This document shows, piece after piece, positions 1 through 6,793 of a stretch of DNA of 8,182 nt; the first letter of the stretch is position 1, and every line of letters starts with the position of its first letter. The notes under the pieces are model-generated. The model made no database searches and was not told where the DNA came from. It saw only the letters and a list, made by a program, of their open reading frames with translations. The DNA comes from an uncultured Lachnospiraceae bacterium (GTDB lineage Bacteria; Bacillota; Clostridia; Lachnospirales; Lachnospiraceae), in NCBI GenBank assembly GCA_902489925.1, contig CABUBX010000098.1, positions 1 through 8,182 of the forward strand, read 5' to 3'. Position numbers and translations under genes: made by a program.

Positions 1-1336
1 CTGCCTTTTTTGAAAGTACAGACCGCCCTGAATCAATCAGTCTTTTCGCCTGTGCCGAAAGCCGGTGCATATCCTCTACAATATGTCCGTGACTTGCCGC
101 GCTGTTTTCAAGCGCCTCTCTGATAATTCGTATTTCTTTTTCATTTTCACGGTATTCCATATAATCATTCATACTTTGAGCCTTTGCAAGCTCATATAAT
201 TTTTGAGAATATGTCATCTCCAAACGATTGAGATTTTCCTTATCCGCAGCTCCGTCACTTTCCATAGTTTTGAGCCGTTCGCGGTTCTTTTGCACCTTCG
301 CCGTATCCAATCGGCGTTTTGTCTCCAAAATACGTTTTTCATAAATACTGTTTTCCTTTGACAGCAAATCTATATCCCTCTGCCTGCTGCGAAGCCCCTG
401 CTTCATCGTATTGATGATTTTTACAAGCTCTTTTTTATAGGCATCTTCCTCAGCATAAAATGTTTTCAGACTTTCTATTCTTCCGCCAAAGGTTTTCAGC
501 GCTTCAATCTGTCCGTCATAATCTGCCAATTCATCCCTTTTTTCCGATAACTCCAGCAGTCTGTCCTTGATACTGAGCAAGGTCTGTGCCATGTCACTGT
601 CATCGCCGCCGGCCTTTGTTATAAAAGCTTTCTGTATAATCTCCTCTATAAGTAAGTCTTCAATAACCCGCCTTGTTGTCCTGTAATTTGACTCAAAATA
701 TGTACGCACATGCCCTTCGGTTTTATTGATGCCGCGAATAATTTCCCACTGGCTCTCATACAGGCCGTAACGGCTTATGAATCGCTGATACTCACCTTTT
801 CGGTCAAACAAATAAACCTTAAGCTGATAGTCGCTGTGCTCAAGCGTTTTAAGATATGTACGAAGTCCCGTATACGTCATATGCTCATTGCCCTTAGATA
901 AAGGCAGATTAATAATGTCATTATCATTGTAGCTTCTGTAAAATATACAGTAATTAAAGTAATCTATTGCCGCGCTTGCCCTTTGCGGCTCATCCTGATT
1001 GTCGTCATTCTTTGCCTTACGGGCACAAAAGCCGGTCAGCATATATTTGTATCCATCCTCAATATCTATATCATCAAGCTTCCATTCCACAAGCGAATGA
1101 ATGGAGGTGCTGCCGTCGCTCGTTCTGAAAAGCTTTTCCACCGGCTGCTTTTCATCCAGCGTACAATTAGGAATGAGATTTTGAAAAAGCAAAAGCATAA
1201 GCACACTCTTGCCACCGCCGTTTGCCAAATCATAAAGTGCATTTTTGCCGTCAAAGCGCATTGAAAAATCATCATAAAACTGGGTGCCGAAATTGTACTT
1301 TACATTATTTACACGGATTCTGTTAATATGCGGCAT
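1..1336 (-). CDS. jetC: SMC-like ATPase, JetC/MukB-like, N-terminal part (runs off the window)
   Basis: This open reading frame enters from the left edge, so its C-terminus is missing and only about 445 N-terminal residues are present. It begins MPHINRIRVNNVKYNFG. An ABC/SMC-type P-loop follows at residues 37-44 (LANGGGKS, with Lys43 and Ser44 as the nucleotide-binding pair), then a globular head segment to about residue 245. From about 250 to the edge the sequence is rich in Glu, Lys, Arg and Leu with few Gly or Pro, as expected for the rising arm of an SMC coiled coil. The ATG at 1336 has GGAGG 8 nt upstream (1349-1345) inside the preceding gene and overlaps that gene by 14 bp. In Wadjet and MukBEF complexes this subunit dimerises, hydrolyses ATP and extrudes DNA loops. 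The JetC assignment rests on the P-loop, the coiled coil and the A-B-C gene order. The signature motif and Walker B would lie in the missing C-terminal part and cannot be checked here. Confidence 0.8.
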   Translation of the reverse strand, partial: MPHINRIRVNNVKYNFGTQFYDDFSMRFDGKNALYDLANGGGKSVLMLLLFQNLIPNCTLDEKQPVEKLFRTSDGSTSIHSLVEWKLDDIDIEDGYKYMLTGFCARKAKNDDNQDEPQRASAAIDYFNYCIFYRSYNDNDIINLPLSKGNEHMTYTGLRTYLKTLEHSDYQLKVYLFDRKGEYQRFISRYGLYESQWEIIRGINKTEGHVRTYFESNYRTTRRVIEDLLIEEIIQKAFITKAGGDDSDMAQTLLSIKDRLLELSEKRDELADYDGQIEALKTFGGRIESLKTFYAEEDAYKKELVKIINTMKQGLRSRQRDIDLLSKENSIYEKRILETKRRLDTAKVQKNRERLKTMESDGAADKENLNRLEMTYSQKLYELAKAQSMNDYMEYRENEKEIRIIREALENSAASHGHIVEDMHRLSAQAKRLIDSGRSVLSKKA

Positions 1337-2045
1337 TCACATCGCCTCCCTCATTTAAAATCTCATAAAGCCTTCCGCGCTCGTCATCATAATAGTTTTG
1401 AGCCATTGCCCGAAAGCGGTCAAGGGCATAATATTTCCCGCCGGCTTCAAAGAAAAGCTGCTGCTCAGATAGAAAATTAAAAACAAGCTTAACTATTCCA
1501 AGCTTTGAACCCCGGGCTGCTTTAAGTGATGCACTGTCATCATTGGCTGCCGTCAGCGGCAGCTCACTCCAAAGCGCCGCTATCGTCTGAAAGCTTTCTT
1601 TTTCCGTATCCGACATAACTTCCAAAAGCTTCTCGCCGGATACCTTATGAAGCCCCGCGCTCACCGCCTCAATTATCTCCTCAGCCCGAATATACTCTCT
1701 TGAGGACAAGTCGGCAGATGTTGCATAAAACATCGTTACCGCCGTATAAATGATGTAATACGCCAAAAAAAGCTCTTTATTAACTCTTAAACCGATTGCC
1801 TTTTTCAAATCATCATTTGTATATCCAAATACTCGGTTATGCTCTCCGGCTGTCACATAAAGCGCCTGTTTATATTCATACAGCTTCAGATTTGATTTTT
1901 TTAAAAGCATATGCACAAGGTCATAGACACCGGCAATACTTTCATAGGCCTCGTATAAATCTGTATTATTTTCACTGCTCACAGCTTCCCCCATAATCAG
2001 CTTTGTATAAATTTCCACGGCCTTTTCTAAATTTCGGTTTTCCAT
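1323..2045 (-). CDS. jetB: Small winged-helix KITE subunit, JetB/MukE-like (DUF6063-type)
   Basis: The 240-residue soluble protein has no signal peptide or membrane segment. It is mostly helical, with a C-terminal block at about residues 180-235 (KLGIVKLVFNFLSEQQLFFE, then GGKYYALDRF and DERGRLYEIL) that reads like a winged helix. This resembles MukE/JetB proteins and, from memory, the clostridial family annotated DUF6063. In this family the subunit dimerises and binds the kleisin within the SMC complex. The ATG at 2045 overlaps the end of the upstream kleisin gene by 19 bp. GGAGG abuts the start codon directly, while AAGGA at 2060-2056 lies 10 nt upstream and is the better-spaced SD. The gene's 3' end overlaps the SMC gene by 14 bp, so the three genes are probably translationally coupled. 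The family call comes from pattern memory plus context. Confidence 0.78.
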   Translation of the reverse strand: MENRNLEKAVEIYTKLIMGEAVSSENNTDLYEAYESIAGVYDLVHMLLKKSNLKLYEYKQALYVTAGEHNRVFGYTNDDLKKAIGLRVNKELFLAYYIIYTAVTMFYATSADLSSREYIRAEEIIEAVSAGLHKVSGEKLLEVMSDTEKESFQTIAALWSELPLTAANDDSASLKAARGSKLGIVKLVFNFLSEQQLFFEAGGKYYALDRFRAMAQNYYDDERGRLYEILNEGGDVNAAY

Positions 2046-3550
2046 CCTCCGCCCGTCCTTTCAAACACAATTTCTGTCATATCAAACATATTCGGTAATT
2101 CAATTCTTTTCTCCGGCACATATGAAAGCGTGAAATTAAGCCCTTCAAACGGTCTGCCGTATTCTGTTTCAAGAAGCTTTGCCATAATACCTTCAAGAAA
2201 TGTATCCTGAACATCCCTGACCTTGCTCAAATCATACGCTGATTTTTGACTCAAATGGGCCAAAAAGGCATAATAATCGCCATTAAAGTAAATCTCACTG
2301 CCAAACTTCATGGCATAGAGATAATTCAGGCCACTTAAAGTAACCCGTCCTTTTTCTCTAATCTGCTCAAAAAGCACTTTAAGAAAATACTCAAAATTGT
2401 TATGAATACGCGCCTCTGCAGCTTCATCCTCATAAACATAGTCAACGGCATGTCCCGTCTCCGTTGTTTCCCTAAGGACATTCTCCTCCGGTTTATAATC
2501 TAGCAGCTCATCAAGCTGTGTCAGCGTGAACGTTTTATGAAGCTTAGGCATAAATAAAGGCTTTACAAAACGCTCGAGCGCCAAAAGATTATCTGTTTCC
2601 GTCATCTTATCCAAATAGTCTTTGAAATCAACAGAAGCGCGAAATCGGCTGTGCTTTGCCCTGCGCACCATCTCGTCGGCACGAACCTGCAGTGCCATGC
2701 AGCTTCCGAGTAAATCACTGTGCTTTTTCATCGTCATTTTCAGCGCCGTATCCAAATCATACACCGCCTTTGCCGCTTCTGTCCCCTTTGCCAGAGCCAT
2801 CGCTTTATCTACAAGGACTTTATTTTCAGAAAAAAGTCTTTCCTCCTCATCAAACCATGCAAGACCAACCGACATAAACTCGGAAAGCGCCTTAACGCCT
2901 TCAAACACATTGTGGCCGAGCAGGTTTATAATGCCGTCCTTTTTAGCTTCAAGACGCATCACCTCCTGATTAATGCGCATAAGCACCGAAAGACCGCCTT
3001 TAAAGTTTCTTGAAGCAACCATCTTAGACAGCAGTACGTTCTCTACGGAAATCCGGCTTTCGTCTTTGATTTCCTTTGTGTCCAAATAAAAGGCAATGGC
3101 TTCCTCCGTAAGCTCAAAGGTCATCTGCCCATTGGCATACCGGCTTTCTATAAGACGCACGCGAAACACTTTCTTCTTTTTATCCTTAGGGTCAAACCAT
3201 GAAAAAACAAAAGGACGGCCGTCATTGCACAATTTGTCAAAAATAAAGGATGCCAGCGCCTTTTTCTCATCGCTGTCATAAATATGAAAATCTTCTTCTA
3301 AAAGTTCCCGGATAAATCCGCAAACCATCTCATAAGTCACTTTTTTTCGATTAAACTGATTTTCTTCAATAAAATAACGAATGATTGAAAGTGTCATATA
3401 TGGCATATCAACCTCGGCATATATTCCATCCTTATAAAGGCTTAAACTGTTGTCCCACAGCTTAAAAAACGGATAATATTTGCTCAGGTTTTTCATACGT
3501 TCACTGTGACTTCCAATCACATCCTCCATCATCATATGATTTTCCGACAT
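2027..3550 (-). CDS. jetA: Kleisin subunit, JetA/MukF-like (DUF5716-type)
   Basis: The 507-residue soluble, charged protein has no signal or membrane segment. The N-terminal part (KYYPFFKLWDNSLSLYKDG, then MTLSIIRYFIEEN) looks like the winged-helix head typical of MukF/JetA kleisins. A long helical middle follows, and a C-terminal helical and winged-helix region (FEYFLKVLFEQIREKGRVT onward) sits about 120 residues before the end. In Wadjet complexes this subunit bridges the two SMC heads and recruits JetB. I chose the ATG at 3550 because GGAGG (3561-3557) lies 6 nt upstream. The ATG at 3553 is only 3 nt away, and the in-frame TTG at 3577 lies upstream of the SD inside the preceding gene. The start is 16 bp after the upstream stop, so the gene looks co-transcribed with the membrane protein gene before it. 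The exact Wadjet subtype cannot be assigned by eye; type II or III is most likely. Confidence 0.78.
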   Translation of the reverse strand: MSENHMMMEDVIGSHSERMKNLSKYYPFFKLWDNSLSLYKDGIYAEVDMPYMTLSIIRYFIEENQFNRKKVTYEMVCGFIRELLEEDFHIYDSDEKKALASFIFDKLCNDGRPFVFSWFDPKDKKKKVFRVRLIESRYANGQMTFELTEEAIAFYLDTKEIKDESRISVENVLLSKMVASRNFKGGLSVLMRINQEVMRLEAKKDGIINLLGHNVFEGVKALSEFMSVGLAWFDEEERLFSENKVLVDKAMALAKGTEAAKAVYDLDTALKMTMKKHSDLLGSCMALQVRADEMVRRAKHSRFRASVDFKDYLDKMTETDNLLALERFVKPLFMPKLHKTFTLTQLDELLDYKPEENVLRETTETGHAVDYVYEDEAAEARIHNNFEYFLKVLFEQIREKGRVTLSGLNYLYAMKFGSEIYFNGDYYAFLAHLSQKSAYDLSKVRDVQDTFLEGIMAKLLETEYGRPFEGLNFTLSYVPEKRIELPNMFDMTEIVFERTGGGWKTEI

Positions 3551-3555
3551 CATTT

Positions 3556-3561
3556 CCCTCC
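3556..3561 (-). promoter_or_regulatory. Shine-Dalgarno site that sets the jetA start
   Basis: Read on the minus strand the site is GGAGGG followed by AA and two tandem ATG codons. The GGAGG core is 3 nt from the first ATG (3553) and 6 nt from the second (3550), which favours the second. The SD lies between the stop of the upstream membrane protein (3567) and jetA, so a longer start at the TTG at 3577 is unlikely. Confidence 0.7.
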
Positions 3562-3566
3562 GAAAA

Positions 3567-4634
3567 TTATACATCAAGCTTCATGTCGCCATTTCTTATA
3601 TAACCCATTTTTCTCATGCCCTCTGAAATTCCCAAAGTAATCACCGCCGGCAAAATAAAATGGAAAACAACAATTTTAATCATCACTGCTGCCGCCGATT
3701 CCGAAGCAATCATCGTCTGATACGTCATAATCTGCCCCACGAGCCCTGCCGAGCCCATGCCTGAGCCGGTCGCATTGTTCGTCATATGAAAAATGCCGCT
3801 GATGGCTATAGGACCTAAAATTGCCGACGAAAGAATCGGCGGTATCCATATAAGCGGACGTCTGACAATATTCGGCACTTGAAGCATTGATGTTCCAAGT
3901 CCCTGAGCCAAAAGGCCGCCGATACCGTTCTCTTTATAGCTTGCTACGGCAAAGCCGACCATCTGACAGCAGCATCCGATTGTTGCCGCACCGGCAGCCG
4001 GGCCTGAAAGACCGAGAATAATTCCGAGCGCCGCAGAGCTTATCGGCAATGTCAATACCATACCCATAACGACAGAGACAACAATGCCCATAAGTATCGG
4101 CTGCTGCATCGTGCCCCAGTTGACAAGCTCACCGAGCCATCCCATAAAGCTTGAAATAGGCGGTCCCACAAGAATACCTGCCGCACCGCCGCAAAGAATC
4201 GTTATCGCCGGTGTAATGAGTAAGTCAAGCTTTGTCTTTCCGGCAACAAGACGTCCAAGCGTTATTCCCACATAGGCTGCGATAAAAGCCCCCAAAGGTT
4301 CCCCCGGTCCCGAAAGTACAAGTGCGCCGTCCGAAAAAAGCGTTCCCGCCGCAATATTTCCGGCGTAAGCACCAATCATTCCGGCTGTTGCCGCCGAAAG
4401 CACAACATAGGCAGATTCCTTAAACTTATAAGCGACACCGACACCAATCCCCGCGCCGGCCAGACGCTGGGCAATAAGACCGATAACCGACAAATAACCG
4501 CCGATATTTCCGCCAATCAAATCTCCGAGCTGTTTAATAATTGTGCCTATGATTAATGTGGAAAATAGGCCGAGTGCCATGCCTGTCAAACCGTCCACAA
4601 AAATTCTTGTCAATATTTTCTTAATTGCTTTCAC
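3567..4634 (-). CDS. PTS EIIC-like polytopic membrane protein (PTS_EIIC_2 / PfoR family)
   Basis: The 355-residue, very hydrophobic protein has roughly nine or ten membrane segments and a short charged N-terminus (MKAIKKILTR). Conserved-looking loops include GPGEPLGAFIAAY from residue 109 and a glycine-rich stretch ending in three consecutive cysteines (221-223). The overall pattern matches the PTS_EIIC_2 family, which includes the Clostridium perfringens PfoR regulator, and the length is normal for it. Members resemble sugar-specific PTS permeases, but their substrates are mostly unknown, and no EIIA or EIIB gene lies in the window. The start is a GTG at 4634 with GAGG (4646-4643) 8 nt upstream. 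The gene lies 38 bp after the FMN transferase and 16 bp before jetA, so all three probably share a transcript. Substrate and any link to the SMC genes are unknown. Confidence 0.75.
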   Translation of the reverse strand: MKAIKKILTRIFVDGLTGMALGLFSTLIIGTIIKQLGDLIGGNIGGYLSVIGLIAQRLAGAGIGVGVAYKFKESAYVVLSAATAGMIGAYAGNIAAGTLFSDGALVLSGPGEPLGAFIAAYVGITLGRLVAGKTKLDLLITPAITILCGGAAGILVGPPISSFMGWLGELVNWGTMQQPILMGIVVSVVMGMVLTLPISSAALGIILGLSGPAAGAATIGCCCQMVGFAVASYKENGIGGLLAQGLGTSMLQVPNIVRRPLIWIPPILSSAILGPIAISGIFHMTNNATGSGMGSAGLVGQIMTYQTMIASESAAAVMIKIVVFHFILPAVITLGISEGMRKMGYIRNGDMKLDV

Positions 4635-4672
4635 AAAATTTTCCTCACTTTTTCTATCTGATTTATCCGATG

Positions 4673-5713
4673 TCAGTCCTTGATAAAGGCTTCAAAATTA
4701 TCCGTCATTTCCTCGCTACCATCTGTCCTTACCCAGAGGACAGCCGCATCAAACTGCTCTGCCAGTGCCCTGCCGTCCTCAATGCTCATATTAAAAAGCG
4801 CTGTAGACAAGCCATCCCCGATACCCGAATCCTTGCAGATGACCGATACAGCCGCATAGGCATCATAAGGCATCAAGGTTTCAGGTTTAATGATATGATG
4901 ATAGCGTTTGCCGTCCACTGTATAGTAGCGCTGGTAATTACCGCTTGTCACAAGCGATGCCTCGTCCAGTGCAATTGCATGAAGATAAATTTCATCACTG
5001 TCTAAATCCGGATTTTGCAGTCCAAGCCTCCACAGACTGTCATCAGGCTTTTTCCCAATCGCCTTAATATTGCCTCCGACATCAATAAGCGCATTTAAAA
5101 TTCCCTGTGCCTTTAAATCCTGCCCTATCTTTTCTACGGCATAACCCTTTGCAATAGCACCGACATCCAGACGCATCGCAGCATCCTCCAAATAAACCGT
5201 ATGATTTTTCTCGTCAATTACAACAGCCTCGATATCCGTATGAGCCGCTGCCGCTTTTAAGTCTTCCATCGGCGGAAGCTTTGCCGCTTCCGGGTTTTCC
5301 ATGCCGGCTTCCCGGTAATCATGCCATATTGAAAGGACACTGCCAAAGGCTATATTAACCTGACCGTCACTTTCTATATACATCGCCTTGCAAAACTTCA
5401 GCAAATCAATAATTTCCTCATCAACCGCCACCGGCTTAATGCCTGCATAATCATTAATTGTTTTTAAATTATTTATACCGTCATAGTTATTGTAAATGTC
5501 AAAAAGCCGATGGTATTTTGTCAGCTCATCTTCAAAATACTTTGCCGCTTTTTCAAAATCCTCCTCACTGTCTGCATAAACCGTCAGCGTCGAAACGGTC
5601 TCAAAAAGTGAATAAAAAGTCTTTTGGTAGGATTTTTTCCCGCCGCAGCCCAAAAGTCCCGACAGCAGCAATACAACCGCACATGCACCTACAATTCTGA
5701 TTAATCGTTTCAC
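4673..5713 (-). CDS. apbE: FAD:protein FMN transferase, ApbE family lipoprotein
   Basis: The 346-residue protein has a lipoprotein signal peptide: basic MKRLIR, a hydrophobic run, then LLGC with the lipid-modified cysteine at residue 23. ApbE hallmarks follow: DVGAIAKGYAVEKI at 183-196, DVGGNIKAIG at 211-220, SGNYQRYY at 257-264, HHIIKPETLMP at 272-282 and DGLST at 300-304. Asp300 and Thr304 match the metal-binding pair known in the family. Such enzymes use FAD and Mg2+ to attach FMN covalently to a Thr or Ser of extracytoplasmic flavoproteins (Rnf and Nqr subunits, FMN_bind proteins). No such substrate protein is encoded in the window. The start is a GTG at 5713 with AGGAGG (5727-5722) 8 nt upstream. 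One oddity is Lys276 where the family motif usually has Asp (HIIDP). It is the first gene of the five-gene directon that ends in jetC. Confidence 0.93.
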   Translation of the reverse strand: MKRLIRIVGACAVVLLLSGLLGCGGKKSYQKTFYSLFETVSTLTVYADSEEDFEKAAKYFEDELTKYHRLFDIYNNYDGINNLKTINDYAGIKPVAVDEEIIDLLKFCKAMYIESDGQVNIAFGSVLSIWHDYREAGMENPEAAKLPPMEDLKAAAAHTDIEAVVIDEKNHTVYLEDAAMRLDVGAIAKGYAVEKIGQDLKAQGILNALIDVGGNIKAIGKKPDDSLWRLGLQNPDLDSDEIYLHAIALDEASLVTSGNYQRYYTVDGKRYHHIIKPETLMPYDAYAAVSVICKDSGIGDGLSTALFNMSIEDGRALAEQFDAAVLWVRTDGSEEMTDNFEAFIKD

Positions 5714-5721
5714 TGATGTTT

Positions 5722-5727
5722 CCTCCT
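5722..5727 (-). promoter_or_regulatory. Shine-Dalgarno site for the GTG start of apbE
   Basis: AGGAGG on the minus strand is placed 8 nt before GTG at 5713. It supports the GTG as the true start. The next residues (Lys-Arg-Leu-Ile-Arg) form the expected basic n-region of the lipoprotein signal. Confidence 0.7.
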
Positions 5728-5759
5728 ACATATACCCTTGCCCTAAAAGCTTCTCTCAT

Positions 5760-5802
5760 AAAGAAGGCCGGTATTGCCATACAGCAAACACCGGCGCTTT
5801 TT
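5760..5802 (-). terminator. Hairpin between the nucleotidyltransferase and apbE, possible bidirectional terminator
   Basis: The arms GCCGGTATTGC (5767-5777) and GCAAACACCGGC (5784-5795) pair with one bulge and one G-U across a 6-nt loop. On the minus strand, the direction of the genes, the stem is followed by only a modest U-rich tract (CTTCTTT). On the plus strand it is followed two bases later by five Ts. It sits 46 bp after the nucleotidyltransferase stop and may end or attenuate that transcript. If it terminates fully, apbE needs its own promoter between 5714 and 5766, where I see no convincing one. Confidence 0.55.
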
Positions 5803-5841
5803 CTCCTGTCAGACAGACAATCCATCTGCCCTGCCAATCTG

Positions 5842-6729
5842 TTACTTTATTGACTTAAATGCTTCCTTCACATAGTCGATATCTTCCTTATAAGTAATAC
5901 CGTACCACTTGTCATTTGTCTCATTCAGCTTTACCTGCGCCTTACCGGACTTAATCAAGCCGTCGATAATAATCGGCAACAAATACTCACTCTTGACATC
6001 GTCCTTAGAAAGACTGCCAAGAAACTCCTCAAAGCCGCTTTCAAGCACACCCACAAATTCCGGCGGAAACGCCCACATATTCATCGATACATGGCTTGCC
6101 ACATCCACTTTTCTATCCTCACAGCCTTCTTCGCGGACAACGGCACCATCTGCAGTCTTTTCAATGCCCTTTGTCTCAATGACATCTGTCAGATAGTCAT
6201 TGGCATCGACCGCACAAATACCTCTTGTCACCGCACCGTTTTCGCTGAGTGTATTGCCAAGAATAAATCCGGCCATACCAAGATTTAACTTGCCGTCAAC
6301 ATATGAAGGCTCACTGAGCAAAAATTCATGCAGCTTTACAAAAGCCTCCTTGCCGTAATAGTCATCTGCATTAATGACAACAAACGGCTCTTTCACAATA
6401 TCCTTACATACTAAGATTGCCTGTCCCGTACCCCACGGTTTTGTCCGCTCTGCAGGTTTTGCAAAGCCCTCAGGCAAATCCTCCAACTCCTGAAATGCAT
6501 AGGCAACTTCAATTTCTTTTTCGATTCTGTTGCCGATGATTTCTCTGAAATCCTTTTCCAAATCTTTTCTTATGATAAAGACAACCTTATCAAAGCCTGC
6601 AACCTTGGCATCCTTAATCGAATAGTCCATAATAATCTCGCCGTTTGGCCCTACCGGCTGAAGCTGCTTAATACCGCCGCCAAAACGGCTTCCGATACCG
6701 GCGGCCATAATTACCAATGTCGTTTTCAA
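5842..6729 (-). CDS. Sugar-phosphate nucleotidyltransferase (NTP_transferase family)
   Basis: The 295-residue cytosolic protein has a Rossmann-type nucleotidyltransferase fold. The N-terminal signature AAGIGSRFGGGIKQL (residues 9-23) binds the nucleoside triphosphate, PWGTGQA (98-104) matches the nucleotide-binding loop, and INADDYYG (119-126) holds the metal-binding aspartates. The enzyme would join an NTP to a sugar 1-phosphate, giving NDP-sugar and pyrophosphate, as in UTP-glucose-1-phosphate and related enzymes. Which base and sugar it uses cannot be read from the sequence, and no sugar-modifying partner lies nearby. The start is a TTG at 6729 with GGAGG (6742-6738) 8 nt upstream and no better in-frame ATG. 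It has its own consensus SigA promoter 36 bp upstream and is followed by a hairpin, so it may be a single-gene transcript. Confidence 0.88.
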   Translation of the reverse strand: MKTTLVIMAAGIGSRFGGGIKQLQPVGPNGEIIMDYSIKDAKVAGFDKVVFIIRKDLEKDFREIIGNRIEKEIEVAYAFQELEDLPEGFAKPAERTKPWGTGQAILVCKDIVKEPFVVINADDYYGKEAFVKLHEFLLSEPSYVDGKLNLGMAGFILGNTLSENGAVTRGICAVDANDYLTDVIETKGIEKTADGAVVREEGCEDRKVDVASHVSMNMWAFPPEFVGVLESGFEEFLGSLSKDDVKSEYLLPIIIDGLIKSGKAQVKLNETNDKWYGITYKEDIDYVKEAFKSIK

Positions 6730-6737
6730 CTTTACTT

Positions 6738-6742
6738 CCTCC
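6738..6742 (-). promoter_or_regulatory. Shine-Dalgarno site for the TTG start of the nucleotidyltransferase
   Basis: GGAGG on the minus strand lies 8 nt before TTG at 6729. The TTG is directly followed by the conserved N-terminal beta strand (KTTLVIMAAG), so starting further downstream would destroy the nucleotide-binding motif. Confidence 0.7.
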
Positions 6743-6764
6743 GCTAATTTTTTCTGATAACTCC

Positions 6765-6793
6765 ATTATAAACAAAGTCCATGCCCCTGTCAA
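6765..6793 (-). promoter_or_regulatory. Perfect-consensus SigA (sigma-70 type) promoter
   Basis: On the minus strand TTGACA (6793-6788) and TATAAT (6770-6765) are separated by exactly 17 bp. Both hexamers match the consensus at all six positions. The predicted transcription start is an A near 6758, giving a leader of about 29 nt that contains the GGAGG of the nucleotidyltransferase. The stop codon of the upstream permease fragment (TGA, 6792-6790) lies inside the -35 box. Strong, probably constitutive expression of the downstream gene is inferred. Confidence 0.85.

Noticed and set aside
710..1264. Plus-strand ORFs of 63 and 93 codons
   Set aside because: They lie inside the SMC-like reading frame on the minus strand, have no SD and show no recognisable family. 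They are shadows of the coding strand.
2622..3013. Overlapping plus-strand ORFs of 73-115 codons
   Set aside because: Several frames are open opposite the kleisin gene, which is typical of antisense shadows. The minus-strand protein is coherent across the whole stretch.
3551..3577. Extended jetA start at TTG 3577
   Set aside because: The SD GGAGGG at 3561-3556 lies inside this extension and points to ATG 3550. The extension would also overlap the upstream gene.
4625..5005. Plus-strand 126-codon ORF
   Set aside because: It is opposite apbE, whose motifs are clear on the minus strand. It has low-complexity, unfamiliar sequence and no plausible SD.
5714..5760. Promoter just upstream of apbE (TATATG with a 17-bp spacer)
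   Set aside because: The -35 position reads close to GAGAGA and the -10 would lie almost on the SD, so it is not supported.
5601..5837. Minus-strand 78-codon ORF in the gap before apbE
   Set aside because: It overlaps the hairpin and the apbE start in a different frame and has unlikely composition.
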